From positions 744,001 to 808,000 of the forward strand of contig NZ_JAHBOH010000001.1 in the NCBI RefSeq assembly GCF_018531375.1: 64,000 nt of DNA, in the 5' to 3' direction. The DNA comes from Cellulomonas fulva. GTDB lineage: Bacteria > Actinomycetota > Actinomycetes > Actinomycetales > Cellulomonadaceae. Below, piece after piece: positions 8,224 to 17,865 of this stretch. The notes below the pieces were generated by a model. The model did not search any database. It was not told where the DNA came from and worked only from the letters and a program-made list of their open reading frames with translations. Both the position numbers and the translations under genes were made by a program. The first letter of the stretch is position 1. Each line of letters starts with the position of its first letter.

Positions 8224-9870
8224 TCATCGCCGCAGGCTTAGCTCCACGACGCCGAGATCGGTCGTCTTCCCGGGCTCGAGCACCACCTCGAGGTCGCTGG
8301 GCAGGTCGTACGCGAACGGGGAGATCAGCTGGCCGGGGAATGGGCCCGTGTCGTCCAGCGTGATCGTGACCGGCCCGGCGGGCAACCTCACCCAGCCGCG
8401 CTCGAGATAACCGCCCGGGATGTCCCCGCTCGTCGGGTTGCCGTCGCTCGCGCTCACCGAGTACCAGCCCGTCACCGGCGTGCCGCGGAACTCCAGGGCC
8501 GCCTTGAGCCGTCCGTACTGCGTACCCATCGCGACGTCGACGGTGCTCCCGGCAGCGACGCGCCGGTGCACGACGCCGTCGCTCCATCCGCGCTGCGACG
8601 ACCTGACCGTCGCCACGGCACCACCCGGCAGACCGGTCAGCGAGTAGCGCCCGTCTGCACCCACGGTCGCGGGCCTGCTGCACCAGCCCGCCACGCAAGC
8701 GTAGACCTGGCGCGTCTCACCCGCGTCACCGCCGGTGACACGGCCGGTCAGCCGCACGAGCGGGCGCGCGGCTGCGCGCTCGGCGGCGGTGACGAGCCGC
8801 CCCGCGGTCAGCGTCACCTTGGTGCGGTCCCACCGGTACCCGTCGACCACGTACAGCCAGTACGAGCCCGGCTCGGCCCACATCTCCGGGCCTTCCGCGA
8901 CGAGCCGGCCCGCGAGCGAGACCAGAGCGGTCCGCTGCGGGTGCGGATAGCGCACGCCGCCCTTGCTGTGGGTCACGATGCTCGTGCTCGTCGTCGCGCC
9001 CGCCTGGACCTTCACCCGCAACGGCGCCGCCGTCAGCCGCTGCGGCTGGGAGGTGCGCGAGCTCGACCGGGCGATCGCGAGCGTGTAGGTCCCGGACCGG
9101 AGCCCCGTGAAGCGGTACACGCCCTTGGCGTCCGTGGTGACGGAGGCCTGCTTCGTCGCGGTGACCGTCACGCCGCTCTGCGCTACGCCGCCGTGCAGGA
9201 CCTTGCCGGTCAGGGTGCCGCCGAGCCGCGCGGGGGTCGTGACGTGCGTCGTCGCGCCAGGACGGACGACGACGACCTCGGACCGGTAGGGCAGGTAGCC
9301 CCGCGCCGGGAACGACGTCACCACCCGGTACCGACCCGGCGTGAGCCGGCTGAAGGCGTAGGTGCCGTCCTCCTGCACCTTCGTGTACCGGTGCTGGCCG
9401 GTGCCGCCCGGGGACTCGATCAGGACGTGCTCGCCGGCCAGCTGCGGCAGCCGTCCGTCGACGGACCCCAGCGCCTCGACCGCGATGTCGACCCGCACGT
9501 CAGCAGTGGCCGTCCCCCGCAGCTCGACCGCCTGCCAGGCGTGCTCGCTCGCGCCCCCGGCGCCGACGAACTCCGGGGCGAAGTCCTTGCGCTGCACCAG
9601 CCCGCCGAGCGGGTCGACGTTCGCGTACAGCACCCATCCGGTGAGGTCGGGCGGCAGGTCGAGCGAGTAGGTCCCTGCACTGGTCGTCGTCGTCTCGCCG
9701 TACCCCCCGTCGCTGGGCGCATACCAGCCGACCACCACGCCCTTGCCCGCGGGGGCACCCGCGAGGGTCACCGTCCCGGAGACGGCGTGGTCGGCCGCGG
9801 CGGCGGGGGCAGCGAGGCCCGCCGCGAGCGCCAGAGCAAGGACGGGGGCGACGAGCATCCGTGCACGCAT
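8224..9870 (-). CDS. Secreted protein with carboxypeptidase-regulatory/CNA-B-like repeats
   Basis: This 548-residue protein has a signal peptide (MRARMLVAPVLALALAAG, cleaved near AAAADHA, residue ~28). The rest is built of repeated small beta-sandwich modules of the carboxypeptidase-regulatory or CNA-B type. The recurring pattern is V-x-G-x-V, then G-x-Y and LxPGxY: TSAGTYSLDLPP, EDGTYAFSRLTPGRYRV, AKGVYRFTGLRSGTYTL and ADGRYSLTGLPGG. There is no LPxTG anchor or C-terminal membrane helix, so it is probably released. A role in surface or substrate binding is plausible but unproven. The ATG at 9870 is taken because the signal peptide starts there. It converges with the DHA2 transporter. Confidence 0.75.
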   Translation of the reverse strand: MRARMLVAPVLALALAAGLAAPAAAADHAVSGTVTLAGAPAGKGVVVGWYAPSDGGYGETTTTSAGTYSLDLPPDLTGWVLYANVDPLGGLVQRKDFAPEFVGAGGASEHAWQAVELRGTATADVRVDIAVEALGSVDGRLPQLAGEHVLIESPGGTGQHRYTKVQEDGTYAFSRLTPGRYRVVTSFPARGYLPYRSEVVVVRPGATTHVTTPARLGGTLTGKVLHGGVAQSGVTVTATKQASVTTDAKGVYRFTGLRSGTYTLAIARSSSRTSQPQRLTAAPLRVKVQAGATTSTSIVTHSKGGVRYPHPQRTALVSLAGRLVAEGPEMWAEPGSYWLYVVDGYRWDRTKVTLTAGRLVTAAERAAARPLVRLTGRVTGGDAGETRQVYACVAGWCSRPATVGADGRYSLTGLPGGAVATVRSSQRGWSDGVVHRRVAAGSTVDVAMGTQYGRLKAALEFRGTPVTGWYSVSASDGNPTSGDIPGGYLERGWVRLPAGPVTITLDDTGPFPGQLISPFAYDLPSDLEVVLEPGKTTDLGVVELSLRR

Positions 9871-9979
9871 GTGACGGAGTATGGCAGCGCGGCGCGACCG
9901 TGCCGAGGGTTCTGGTGCACCGGAACCCTCGCCGCGCCCCGGACGCACCCGGCGCCGGGTCCGGGTCACCGGGCCGGGG

Positions 9980-11455
9980 TCACGCCTCCTCGAAGCGCAC
10001 GAGCCGTCGCGCGACGTCCGCCTCGACGAGCCGGACGCGCAGCCTGGTGCCCGCGACGAGGTCGGTGCCGGCGACCCGCGCGCGCACGACGGGGTCGGCG
10101 AGCTGCAGGATGCCCGACGAGCCGTCGTCGCGGACGTCGACCACCACGCCCTCGAGCTCCTGACCCTCCCGGCCCGCGAGCAGCGCGGCCTCGACCAGGT
10201 CCAGGCAGCCGCGCTCGTACGCCGACGCCCGGCGGTCCCCCGCCGCCATGAGCGCGGGCAGCTCCGGGAGCGCGGCGCGGGTCGGCTCGTCGGGCTCCAC
10301 CCCCGCGCTGACCGCGAGGCAGACCTGCGTCGTGAACCGGTCGACCAGGCGGCGCAGCGGCGCGGTCACGTGCGCGTACGGGGCGGCGATCGCACCGTGG
10401 CCCGGGTGCTCCGGACGCGCGCCGTCGAATGCGACGTACGCCGCGCCGCGCAGCAGCGTCGTCGCCTCGGCCAGCACGGCGGCGTGCCGCGGGTCCGCCG
10501 CGTCGAGCGTCGCGAGCACCTGGCCCGGCGGCGTCCCGGTGGGCCAGTCGACCCCGAGCGCGAGCGCCGTCCGCCGGAGCCGGTCGACGTCCCCGTCCTG
10601 GGCCTCCGGCAGCGTCCGCAGGACGCCGACCCGAGCGTCGAGCATCAGGTCCGCCGCGCACATCCCGGTGAGCAGCGAGATCTGCGCGTTCCACTCCTCG
10701 ACGGGCAGCGTCCGCCGGCTCGTCAGCCGCCAGCCACCGCCCGGGACCGGCTCGACCTCCTGCTCCGGGGTGGGCAGCGTGATGCCGCCGCGTGCCCGCT
10801 CGGCGGCCACGCGGAGATCACCGACCTCGCGGAGCAGCGCCAGCGCGCCGTCGCCCGCTCCGGGTCCCGTGCGGTCGACGATCGCCCGCTGGGCCTCGTC
10901 GTACGTGAGCCGCGCGGTGCTGCGGACGGTCGCGCGCCCCACGCGGACCGACTGCGGCGTGCCCGCCTCGTCCAGGTCGATCTCCCACAGCGCGGCGGGC
11001 GCCGCCTGACCGGGCAGCAGGCTCGCCGCGCCCTCGCTGAGCTCCGGCGGGTGCAGCGGCGTGCGGCCGTCCGGCGCGTACAGCGTCGTCACGCGGGCCC
11101 GGGCCTCGGTGTCGATCGCCCCGCCCGGCAGCACCCACGCGGCGACGTCGGCGATCGCGTAGTGCACGCGGTAGCCCGAGCCGCGGCGCTCGAGGTGCAG
11201 CGCCTGGTCGAGGTCCATCGAGCCGGGCGGGTCGATGGTCAGCAGCGGGAGGTCGCGCAGGTCGGCGCGCTCGACGTCGCCGGCGGGGCCCGCAGCGGCG
11301 CGGGCCCGCGCCTCGGCGGTCACCGCCGCCGGGAAGGCCGCGGGGACGTCCAGCTCGGCGCGGAGCGCGGCGAGGCCGCGTCGGACCGCGGCGTCGACGT
11401 CGCGGCTGCGGTCCGGCTCCGCGAGCGGGGGGAGGCGCAGGTGTCGGCGGGGCAC
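9980..11455 (-). CDS. RNB-domain (RNase II/R family) ribonuclease
   Basis: This 491-residue protein is a short relative of RNase II/R, lacking obvious N-terminal cold-shock domains. The RNB core starts near residue 75 with LLTIDPPGSMDLDQAL, whose acidic residues match the metal-binding Asp cluster. The conserved stretch YAIADVAAWV follows, then the C-terminal motif YAHVTAPLRRLVDRF. A small S1-like end follows (LEGVVVDVRDDG, residues ~435-491). The protein should degrade RNA 3' to 5' in the cytoplasm. The start is uncertain: GTG at 11455 (VPRRHLRLPP) or GTG at 11488; the former is closer to common homologue starts. It lies 108 bp downstream of the LppM-like gene on the same strand. Confidence 0.88.
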   Translation of the reverse strand: MPRRHLRLPPLAEPDRSRDVDAAVRRGLAALRAELDVPAAFPAAVTAEARARAAAGPAGDVERADLRDLPLLTIDPPGSMDLDQALHLERRGSGYRVHYAIADVAAWVLPGGAIDTEARARVTTLYAPDGRTPLHPPELSEGAASLLPGQAAPAALWEIDLDEAGTPQSVRVGRATVRSTARLTYDEAQRAIVDRTGPGAGDGALALLREVGDLRVAAERARGGITLPTPEQEVEPVPGGGWRLTSRRTLPVEEWNAQISLLTGMCAADLMLDARVGVLRTLPEAQDGDVDRLRRTALALGVDWPTGTPPGQVLATLDAADPRHAAVLAEATTLLRGAAYVAFDGARPEHPGHGAIAAPYAHVTAPLRRLVDRFTTQVCLAVSAGVEPDEPTRAALPELPALMAAGDRRASAYERGCLDLVEAALLAGREGQELEGVVVDVRDDGSSGILQLADPVVRARVAGTDLVAGTRLRVRLVEADVARRLVRFEEA

Positions 11456-11563
11456 CAGCCGAGCGTAGGGCGAGCGACGTCCCGCCACAGGTCGGACGGC
11501 GCACGCGGGGCGCAGCGCACGGTCGGCGCGGCGCCCCGCTCGGGGCCGTCGAGGCGCCCTCGG

Positions 11564-12502
11564 TCAGCCCTGCGGGCGCTGCGGGTCCGTCGGGTCCGTG
11601 GGCTCGGCAGGGTCCGTCGGCCCGGCGGGCGCCGGCTCGTCGGACGGGGCCGCGGCCTGCGGCGGGGACGGGACGTCCGCGGGCGGAGCGGGCGGGACGG
11701 CGACGACCGGAGGCGGCGCGACCGGCGGGACCGCGCCCGCGGGCGGCATCGAGCCGACAGGGGCGGCGGCGGGCGGGGCCGCGCCGTAGGCCGCGTCCCC
11801 GGCGGCCGGGACGGCGTCGTACGCCGGGTGCGGCTCGAGGCCCTCGCGCCGCGACGAGCGGCGGCGCAGCAGCACCACGGTGATGACCACGACGAGCGCC
11901 AGGAGCACCAGGCCGGCGAGCAGCCAGACCAGCGTGAGGATCGGGAAGCCGTTGCCGGAGTCGCTCGCGACGGCGTTGATCTCGAGGACGTCGCCGGCCT
12001 CGCCCGCCCAGGTCACGGAGTTGCCGTCGATCGCGCCGTTGGCCTCCTCGACGTCGCCGGGGAACGTGAAGGTGATCGTGACCTCGCCGCCCGTGGCGCT
12101 CTCGCCCAGCTGGCTGCTCGACAGGTCGAGCTCGCCGTCGACGGTGAACTTCCCGTCGGCGTGGGAGATCTGCATCTCCTCGTCGCCGCCGAACTCGTCG
12201 AGCGGCACGTCCGCGAACGTGTAGGTGCGCCCGACGTAGTCCCCCTCCTCGTAGGGCTCGGAGGTGGTCTTGCCGTTGTCGAACAGGTCCTCGTCGCTGC
12301 CGAGCACGTCGTCGACCGACCCGCCCGTCGTCTCGAGGAGCTGCTTGTCGATCGCGACGAGCATCGTCCCGTCGACGGTGTCGTCCGTCGTGAACGTCGC
12401 CTGCAGGTCGACCTTCATGCACCCCGACAGGACGAGCAGCAGCGCCGCGACCGTCCCGAGGAGCGCGAGCGGGCGTGCCGGCCGTCGCTTCGTCGTCATC
12501 AT
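11564..12502 (-). CDS. LppM-like lipoprotein with C-terminal membrane anchor
   Basis: This ~312-residue protein begins with a signal segment ending in LSGC (lipobox). Residues ~30-185 form an LppM-type domain ([17 protein letters not shown], then [11 protein letters not shown]). Near residue 190 comes a transmembrane helix ([18 protein letters not shown]) followed by RRRSSRRE as a stop-transfer. The last ~100 residues are Pro/Ala-rich and disordered. LppM of mycobacteria is an envelope protein of uncertain function. The ATG at 12502 has AGGA 8 bases upstream; 12511 and 12499 are alternatives. It is divergent from the DUF2200 gene. The Pro-rich tail should be cytoplasmic if the lipid anchor is outside. 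Confidence 0.75.
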   Translation of the reverse strand: MMTTKRRPARPLALLGTVAALLLVLSGCMKVDLQATFTTDDTVDGTMLVAIDKQLLETTGGSVDDVLGSDEDLFDNGKTTSEPYEEGDYVGRTYTFADVPLDEFGGDEEMQISHADGKFTVDGELDLSSSQLGESATGGEVTITFTFPGDVEEANGAIDGNSVTWAGEAGDVLEINAVASDSGNGFPILTLVWLLAGLVLLALVVVITVVLLRRRSSRREGLEPHPAYDAVPAAGDAAYGAAPPAAAPVGSMPPAGAVPPVAPPPVVAVPPAPPADVPSPPQAAAPSDEPAPAGPTDPAEPTDPTDPQRPQG

Positions 12503-12593
12503 GGCGCCCATCCTGTCGGACGTCGTCCCTGGGGCCCAGCGCGATCCACAGGTCGGTCTGCTAGGCGCCGGGACCCGGGGCTACGCTGCAGCG

Positions 12594-12935
12594 GTGCACC
12601 GGATCTTCACGACGAGCGTCGCCTCCGTGTACCCCCTGTACGTCGCCAAGGTGGAACGCAAGGGCCGCACCGCGGCGGAGGTCGACGAGGTCGTCCGCTG
12701 GCTGACCGGCTTCGACGACGCCGAGCTGCGCGGCCATCTCGAGGCGGGGACGACGTTCGCGGACTTCTTCGCCGCCGCCCGGCTCAACCCGGGCGTCTCG
12801 CTCATCACGGGGACGGTGTGCGGCGTGCGCGTCGAGGAGATCGAGGACCCGCTCATGCAGCAGATCCGCTACCTCGACAAGCTGGTCGACGAGCTGGCCA
12901 AGGGCAGACCCCTGGCGAAGGTGCTGCGCGCCTGA
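12594..12935 (+). CDS. DUF2200 family protein
   Basis: This 113-residue cytoplasmic protein starts [25 protein letters not shown] and contains the hallmark segments of DUF2200: [22 protein letters not shown] and the C-terminal [16 protein letters not shown]. The family is widespread in bacteria and has no known function; one member has been seen as a small helical protein. The GTG at 12594 matches the usual start of the family. Length is normal. It is divergent from the LppM-like gene (91 bp apart) and 91 bp before the ABC operon. Confidence 0.85.
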   Translation: MHRIFTTSVASVYPLYVAKVERKGRTAAEVDEVVRWLTGFDDAELRGHLEAGTTFADFFAAARLNPGVSLITGTVCGVRVEEIEDPLMQQIRYLDKLVDELAKGRPLAKVLRA

Positions 12936-13026
12936 CGCGGGAGCGCGCCGGCGGAGCCGGACGGGCGTGCACCGCGCGTATCGTGTGCCGGTGCGGCCGC
13001 TCCCCCGTCGGCCCGGAGGGAGAACG

Positions 13027-13932
13027 GTGCCCGCGACGACGCAGGACGCCGACGGAGGCGCTCGCCCCCTGGTCGAGTGCGAGTCCCTGGTGCGCATCCA
13101 CCAGCACGGCACGGTGGAGGTCCAGGCGCTGCAGGGGCTCGACCTCACGGTGGGCGCGGGCGAGATGATCGCGGTCGTCGGCCCGTCCGGTGCCGGCAAG
13201 TCCACGCTGCTCGCGGTGCTCGCGGGCGCCGACCGGCCGACCGCCGGCCGGGCGCGCGTCGACGGCTGGGACCTCACCGACCTGACGCGCGCGCAGCGCC
13301 TGGCCTACCGGCGCTCGGTCGTCGGGTTCGTGCGGCAGCAGACCGCGCGCAACCTCGTGCCCTACCTGACCGCGCGCGGCAACGTGGAGCAGCCGCTGGC
13401 GCTGGCCGGTCACCCGCGCCGGACCCGGGCCGCGCGCGCCGACGAGCTGCTGGACGCCGTGGGCGTCGCGTCCTGCGCCGACCGGCTCCCGGCGCAGATG
13501 TCCGGCGGCGAGCAGCAGCGCACCGCGATCGCCGTCGCGCTGGCGAACGGTCCCCGGCTCCTGCTGGCCGACGAGCCCACCGGCGAGCTGGACTCCGCGA
13601 CCGCGCAGGAGGTGTTCGGCACGCTGCGCGCCGCCCAGCGCGAGGCCGGCGTCACGGTCGTGGTCGTCACGCACGACCCCGCCGTGAGCGACCAGGTGGA
13701 GCGCACGGTCGCGGTGCGGGACGGCCGGACGAGCACCGAGACGCTGCGCCGCACCGAGGTCGCCGACGACGGGGCGGCACGCGTGATCGCGCAGGAGTAC
13801 GCGGTCATGGACCGCGCCGGACGCGTGCAGGTGCCACGCGAGTACCGCGAGGCGCTGGCCCTCACCCGGCGCGTCCGGCTCGCGCTCGAGGCCGACCGGG
13901 TGTCGCTGCTGCCCGACCGGCAGGCGGGGTGA
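13027..13932 (+). CDS. ABC transporter ATP-binding protein with AbrB-like C-terminal extension
   Basis: This 301-residue ATPase is of the MacB/LolD type. Walker A is GPSGAGKST (about residue 55), the Q-loop region reads VGFVRQQ, the signature is SGGEQQR, Walker B is LLLADEPTGELD and the switch His is in VVTHDP. After the ATPase core, residues ~245-301 form an extra segment reading EYAVMDRAGRVQVPREYREAL, then VRLALEADRVSLLP when split. This is the spacing of an AbrB/MazE swapped-hairpin DNA-binding domain. The GTG at 13027 has GGGAG 6-7 bases upstream. The stop overlaps the next start (GTGA), so it opens a four-gene operon. It energises export or envelope work by the two large permeases; the substrate is unknown. 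Confidence 0.85.
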   Translation: MPATTQDADGGARPLVECESLVRIHQHGTVEVQALQGLDLTVGAGEMIAVVGPSGAGKSTLLAVLAGADRPTAGRARVDGWDLTDLTRAQRLAYRRSVVGFVRQQTARNLVPYLTARGNVEQPLALAGHPRRTRAARADELLDAVGVASCADRLPAQMSGGEQQRTAIAVALANGPRLLLADEPTGELDSATAQEVFGTLRAAQREAGVTVVVVTHDPAVSDQVERTVAVRDGRTSTETLRRTEVADDGAARVIAQEYAVMDRAGRVQVPREYREALALTRRVRLALEADRVSLLPDRQAG

Positions 13933-14639
13933 GCGCCACCGGGGCCACGCCAGCCACGGCTGCCGCGCCCGTGCTGGCGGTCCGCGGCGTGCGGCGCACG
14001 TACGGCTCGGGACGGACGGCGGTGCACGCGCTGCGCGACGTGTCGTTCGAGGCGGCGGCGGGCGAGCTCGTCGCCCTGGTGGGGCGGTCCGGGTCCGGCA
14101 AGACGACGCTGCTCAACGTGGTCGGCGGCCTCGACCGACCGGACGCCGGCCAGGTGCTGGTCGCGGGGACGGACGTCACGGCGCTCGACGACGACGGGCT
14201 CGACGACCTGCGGCGGGACGCGGTCGGGTTCGTCTTCCAGACCTTCGGTCTGCTCACCGACCTCACGGCGGTCGAGAACGTGGGGCTTCCGCTGCGCCTG
14301 CGGCACCTCCCCGTGGCCGACCGGGAACGACGAGCGCGCCTGCTGCTCGACCTCGTCGGTCTCGGCGACCACACCGAGCAGCGGCCCGACGAGATGTCGG
14401 GCGGCCAGATGCAGCGCGTCGCCATCGCGCGGGCCCTGGCCACCTCGCCCCGCCTGCTCGTGGCCGACGAGCCCACCGGCCAGCTCGACACCGACACCGG
14501 CCTGGCCGTCATGGCGCTCATCCGCGGCGTGGTGGAGGCCGAGGGGATGACGGCCCTCGTCGCGACGCACGACCCCGTGATGATCGCCCTCGCCGACCGC
14601 GTGCTGCGGATCGTCGACGGCCGGCTCGTCGATGCCTGA
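13929..14639 (+). CDS. ABC transporter ATP-binding protein (MacB/LolD type)
   Basis: This 236-residue ATPase is of standard family length. Walker A is GRSGSGKTT, the Q-loop region reads FVFQTFGLL, the signature is MSGGQMQR, Walker B is LLVADEPTGQLD and the switch His is in VATHDP. The GTG start at 13929 shares four bases with the stop of the preceding ATPase, and its own stop overlaps the next gene's start by 8 bases, so translation is probably coupled. It lacks the AbrB-like tail of its partner, which suggests the two ATPases are not interchangeable. Two different ATPases with two different permeases may form one heteromeric or two parallel complexes. Confidence 0.9.
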   Translation: MSATGATPATAAAPVLAVRGVRRTYGSGRTAVHALRDVSFEAAAGELVALVGRSGSGKTTLLNVVGGLDRPDAGQVLVAGTDVTALDDDGLDDLRRDAVGFVFQTFGLLTDLTAVENVGLPLRLRHLPVADRERRARLLLDLVGLGDHTEQRPDEMSGGQMQRVAIARALATSPRLLVADEPTGQLDTDTGLAVMALIRGVVEAEGMTALVATHDPVMIALADRVLRIVDGRLVDA

Positions 14640-17600
14640 CCGGCGCCGCCCCTCGCACGGTCCGGCCTGGCGACGCGCGGCCGCGCAGCGCGCCCTGCTC
14701 GGCGCGGTCCTGCTCGTCACGGTGCTGGGCTCCGCGCTCGTGGGCACGGGGGCGCTCCTGGTGGGTCCGGGGCTGTGGACCGCCGTCGACTCGGCGGCGG
14801 CAGCCGCGGAACGGTCCGCCGCGGCACCCGCTGAGCAGGGCACGGGACGGGCGGACCTCGTCACGGTCACGGCCGGCACCACGGACACCCGGGACGCCTC
14901 CGACGCCGTCCCACCCGGCGCGCGGACCACGGTCGACGAGCTGCGGCCGCTGCTCCTCGACGCGCTCGCCCCCCTCGACGCGACGCTCTCGGTGTGGGTC
15001 TCCACGCCGCCCGCCCGCCTCCCGGGCGACGCGGTCCGGCGCGGCTACCTGCTCGACGCGGACACGCTCACCGAGCACGCCACGCTCGTGCAGGGACGCT
15101 GGCCCGCGGCCGGGACCGGCACCGCCGCAGCGCCGCTCGAGGTCGCCGTGCCGCGTGCCACCGCCGAGCTCCTCGGCCTCACGGTGGGCGACGCCCTCAC
15201 GCTCGGTGCGACGCCGGGCACACCGAGCGGAGCGGGCACGGGCGGAACTGGGGGGACCGCGCTCGTCGTCGTCGGCGTCCTCGAGCCCGACGCGTCATCG
15301 AGCTGGCGCCGCGACCGGCTGCGCGGCGCGGGGACGGACACCGGCGGCGCGCTCGCGCTGACCGGCCCGTTCGTCGTGCCCACGGGCGCGCTGCTGGCCG
15401 AGGACGCCCCCGTCGGCAGGCTCAGCGTCGAGGCCGACGCCGAGCTCACGGGCCACCCGCGCGCCCTCGGCCCCGTCGCGAGGCGCCTGACGCTGCTCGA
15501 CGACGCCGTCGGCACGGCGCTGGGCGACGACGTCGCGTACGCGACCGTCGACGCCGCCCTCCCGCGTCTGGTCGACGACGGGCGCGGCCGGCTCACGCTC
15601 ACCACGTCGACGGTGCTCACCGCGCTCCTGCTCGTCGTGACGCTCACGGGGGCGGCCCTCGCGCTGCTCGCGCGACTGCTCGCCGCGCGCCGCAGCGCCG
15701 ACACCGCGCTGCTGGTCGACCGCGGTGCGAGCCGCCGCCAGCTCGCCGCCGCGGCCGGCGTCGAGGGGCTCGTCCTGTCGCTCGCGGCCACGGTCCTCGC
15801 GGTGCCGCTCGCCGCGGCCGGCTACGCGCTGCTGACGCGCGTCGGTCCCGCGGCCGACGCGTGGGAGCTCGCGTCGCCGCTGCGGCTCGACGCCGCTGCC
15901 TGGGGGCTGCTCGTCGGGTGCGTGGCGGCGTGCACGCTCGCGCTCGCGACGGTCGGCGTGGTGCTCGCGGTGCGTGGCGCGGGCGGCGGGCGGCCGCGGC
16001 GGCACGCCGCGGCGGGGACGGTCGCGCGCTCCGGTGCGGACGTCCTGCTCGTCGCGCTCGCCGTGCTGGGCTACCAGCAGCTGCGCGCGCACCGGCTCTC
16101 GCTGGACGCCCCGGACCCGGTGCTCGTCCTCGCGCCGGCGCTGTGCCTGGTCGCGGCCGCCGCGCTGACGCTGCGCGCCGTCGGTCCCGTCGCGCGCGTC
16201 GCGGAGGTCGCCGCACGCCGCGGACGCGGCCTGGCGGTCCCGCTGGCGGGCTGGCAGGTGGCCCGTGGACGGACCGCGGCGGGCGTGTTCCTGGCCGCGC
16301 TCGCGGCGTCGTCCGCGACGTTCGCGGTGTCCTTCCAGGCCACCTGGGTCACGTCCCAGCACGACCAGGCGGACGCGGCGGTCGGGGCGGACGTGCGGGT
16401 CGCGGCCGACGGGTCGCCCGGTCAGGGCGAGCGCCTCGCCGGGTCCGCGACGTCCGCCGTGCCCGACGACGTGGCCCTCGTCGTCGCGGCGGCGGCCAAC
16501 CGCTCCGTCACGCTCGGCTCGCGCGCCGGCGGCGGCAGGCTCGTCGCGATCGACACGCGCCAGGCGGGCACGCTCGTCCGAGGACGGCTCGACGACGGCG
16601 CCGGCTGGGCCGGGTTGACCGCCGGGCTACCGCCCGACGAGCCGGTCGCCGCGCTCGTCGTCCACGGGGACCGCGTGCCGGTCGAGGTGACGGGCGGGTT
16701 CGCCGACGCGGACGGGACGGCACCCGCGAGCGTGAGCCTGGTGCTCGAGGGCGAGCACGGCGAGCGCGTCGTCGTGCCCGGACCGGACGTCGTGCTCGAC
16801 GGCCGGCCGCACCGCGGCACGGTCGTCGCTCCCGCCGACGCCACCTGGCGCGTCATCGGTGCCCACGTCGTCGTCGAGGGCGGCACGGACCTGCCGGAGG
16901 CGGCCGAGGCGCGGCTCGAGGTCGCGGTGCGCGTCCCGGGCGCGCAGCCGTCGGCGGGGACGTGGACCGCGTTCGGCGACGCGGATGCGCTCACGGGTCA
17001 GGCGGTCGCCACGACCGCCGCGGACGCGATCGGGTTCACCGCGGCGGTCTCCGTGTTCTCCCTCGGGTTCTCGACCGTGGACGTCGTCGTCGCGGGGTTC
17101 CCACCCACCGCCCGGGTGCCCGTGCTGGCCGCGGCACCGCTGGCCGACGCGCTGGGGCTGGCGCCGGGCGACACCCTCGACCTCGGCGTCGGGGGGACCG
17201 TGCTGCCCGCGGTGGTCGACGGCATCGCCCCGTACGTCCCCGCCGCGGGCGACGAGGCGGCCGTCCTCGCCGACGTCGACGCCGTGTCGCGCGCCCTGAT
17301 CGAGCGCGGCGAGCTCGGGACCGTCGACGACGAGTGGTGGATCGCGACCGCGCACCCCGACGAGGTCGCCGCCGCGACCGGCGGGACGTCACGCACCGCA
17401 CTGGGCCGTGACCTCGCAACGGGGCCGCTGCACGCCGCGGCGCCCGTGGCCCTCGGGCTCCTGGTGGTCGCCGCCGTGGTGCTCGCCCTGGCGGGTGCGG
17501 GCGCGCGCGAGCTCGGGGTCGCGCACGAGCGGACGCTCGAGGCCGCGCGGCTCCGGGCCCTCGGGGTGCCGCGCCGCATGCTGACCGCGACCGCCACCGC

Positions 17601-17865
17601 CCGGCACGTGCTGGTGACCGTGCTCGCGCTGGGTCTCGGCGTCCTCGCCGGTGCCGTGCTCGCCCTCGCGCTCGGCCCCGCGCTCGTCGTCGCGCGGGAC
17701 GGCGGCGCGCCCGTGCCGCCCGCCGTCGCCGTGTGGCCCGGGGGCGCCGAGGCCGCGGTGCTCGCCGTGCTCGTCGTCGGCTGCGTGCTCGTCGGTCTGC
17801 CGCCCGCTCGCGCGCTCGCGCGCCGGTCGACGGCGTCGAGCCTGCGGACGGGAGACGCCGGATGA
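14632..17865 (+). CDS. Large FtsX/MacB-type ABC permease
   Basis: This 1077-residue membrane protein starts with a helix after RRAAAQRALLGAVLLV (about residues 18-48). A large extracytoplasmic region follows, then a first FtsX-like membrane block around 320-460 (LTALLLVVTLTGAALALLARLL, then a RRSADTALLVDRGASRRQL coupling loop). Another extracytoplasmic region extends to about 920, with a C-terminal FtsX block to 1077 (RTLEAARLRALGVPRRML between helices). This duplicated arrangement matches lipoprotein- or macrolide-export permeases. Its start lies inside the stop region of the upstream ATPase, and its stop overlaps the next gene (ATGA). The protein is very Ala/Val-rich. The substrate cannot be read from sequence. 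Confidence 0.85.
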   Translation: MPDRRRPSHGPAWRRAAAQRALLGAVLLVTVLGSALVGTGALLVGPGLWTAVDSAAAAAERSAAAPAEQGTGRADLVTVTAGTTDTRDASDAVPPGARTTVDELRPLLLDALAPLDATLSVWVSTPPARLPGDAVRRGYLLDADTLTEHATLVQGRWPAAGTGTAAAPLEVAVPRATAELLGLTVGDALTLGATPGTPSGAGTGGTGGTALVVVGVLEPDASSSWRRDRLRGAGTDTGGALALTGPFVVPTGALLAEDAPVGRLSVEADAELTGHPRALGPVARRLTLLDDAVGTALGDDVAYATVDAALPRLVDDGRGRLTLTTSTVLTALLLVVTLTGAALALLARLLAARRSADTALLVDRGASRRQLAAAAGVEGLVLSLAATVLAVPLAAAGYALLTRVGPAADAWELASPLRLDAAAWGLLVGCVAACTLALATVGVVLAVRGAGGGRPRRHAAAGTVARSGADVLLVALAVLGYQQLRAHRLSLDAPDPVLVLAPALCLVAAAALTLRAVGPVARVAEVAARRGRGLAVPLAGWQVARGRTAAGVFLAALAASSATFAVSFQATWVTSQHDQADAAVGADVRVAADGSPGQGERLAGSATSAVPDDVALVVAAAANRSVTLGSRAGGGRLVAIDTRQAGTLVRGRLDDGAGWAGLTAGLPPDEPVAALVVHGDRVPVEVTGGFADADGTAPASVSLVLEGEHGERVVVPGPDVVLDGRPHRGTVVAPADATWRVIGAHVVVEGGTDLPEAAEARLEVAVRVPGAQPSAGTWTAFGDADALTGQAVATTAADAIGFTAAVSVFSLGFSTVDVVVAGFPPTARVPVLAAAPLADALGLAPGDTLDLGVGGTVLPAVVDGIAPYVPAAGDEAAVLADVDAVSRALIERGELGTVDDEWWIATAHPDEVAAATGGTSRTALGRDLATGPLHAAAPVALGLLVVAAVVLALAGAGARELGVAHERTLEAARLRALGVPRRMLTATATARHVLVTVLALGLGVLAGAVLALALGPALVVARDGGAPVPPAVAVWPGGAEAAVLAVLVVGCVLVGLPPARALARRSTASSLRTGDAG

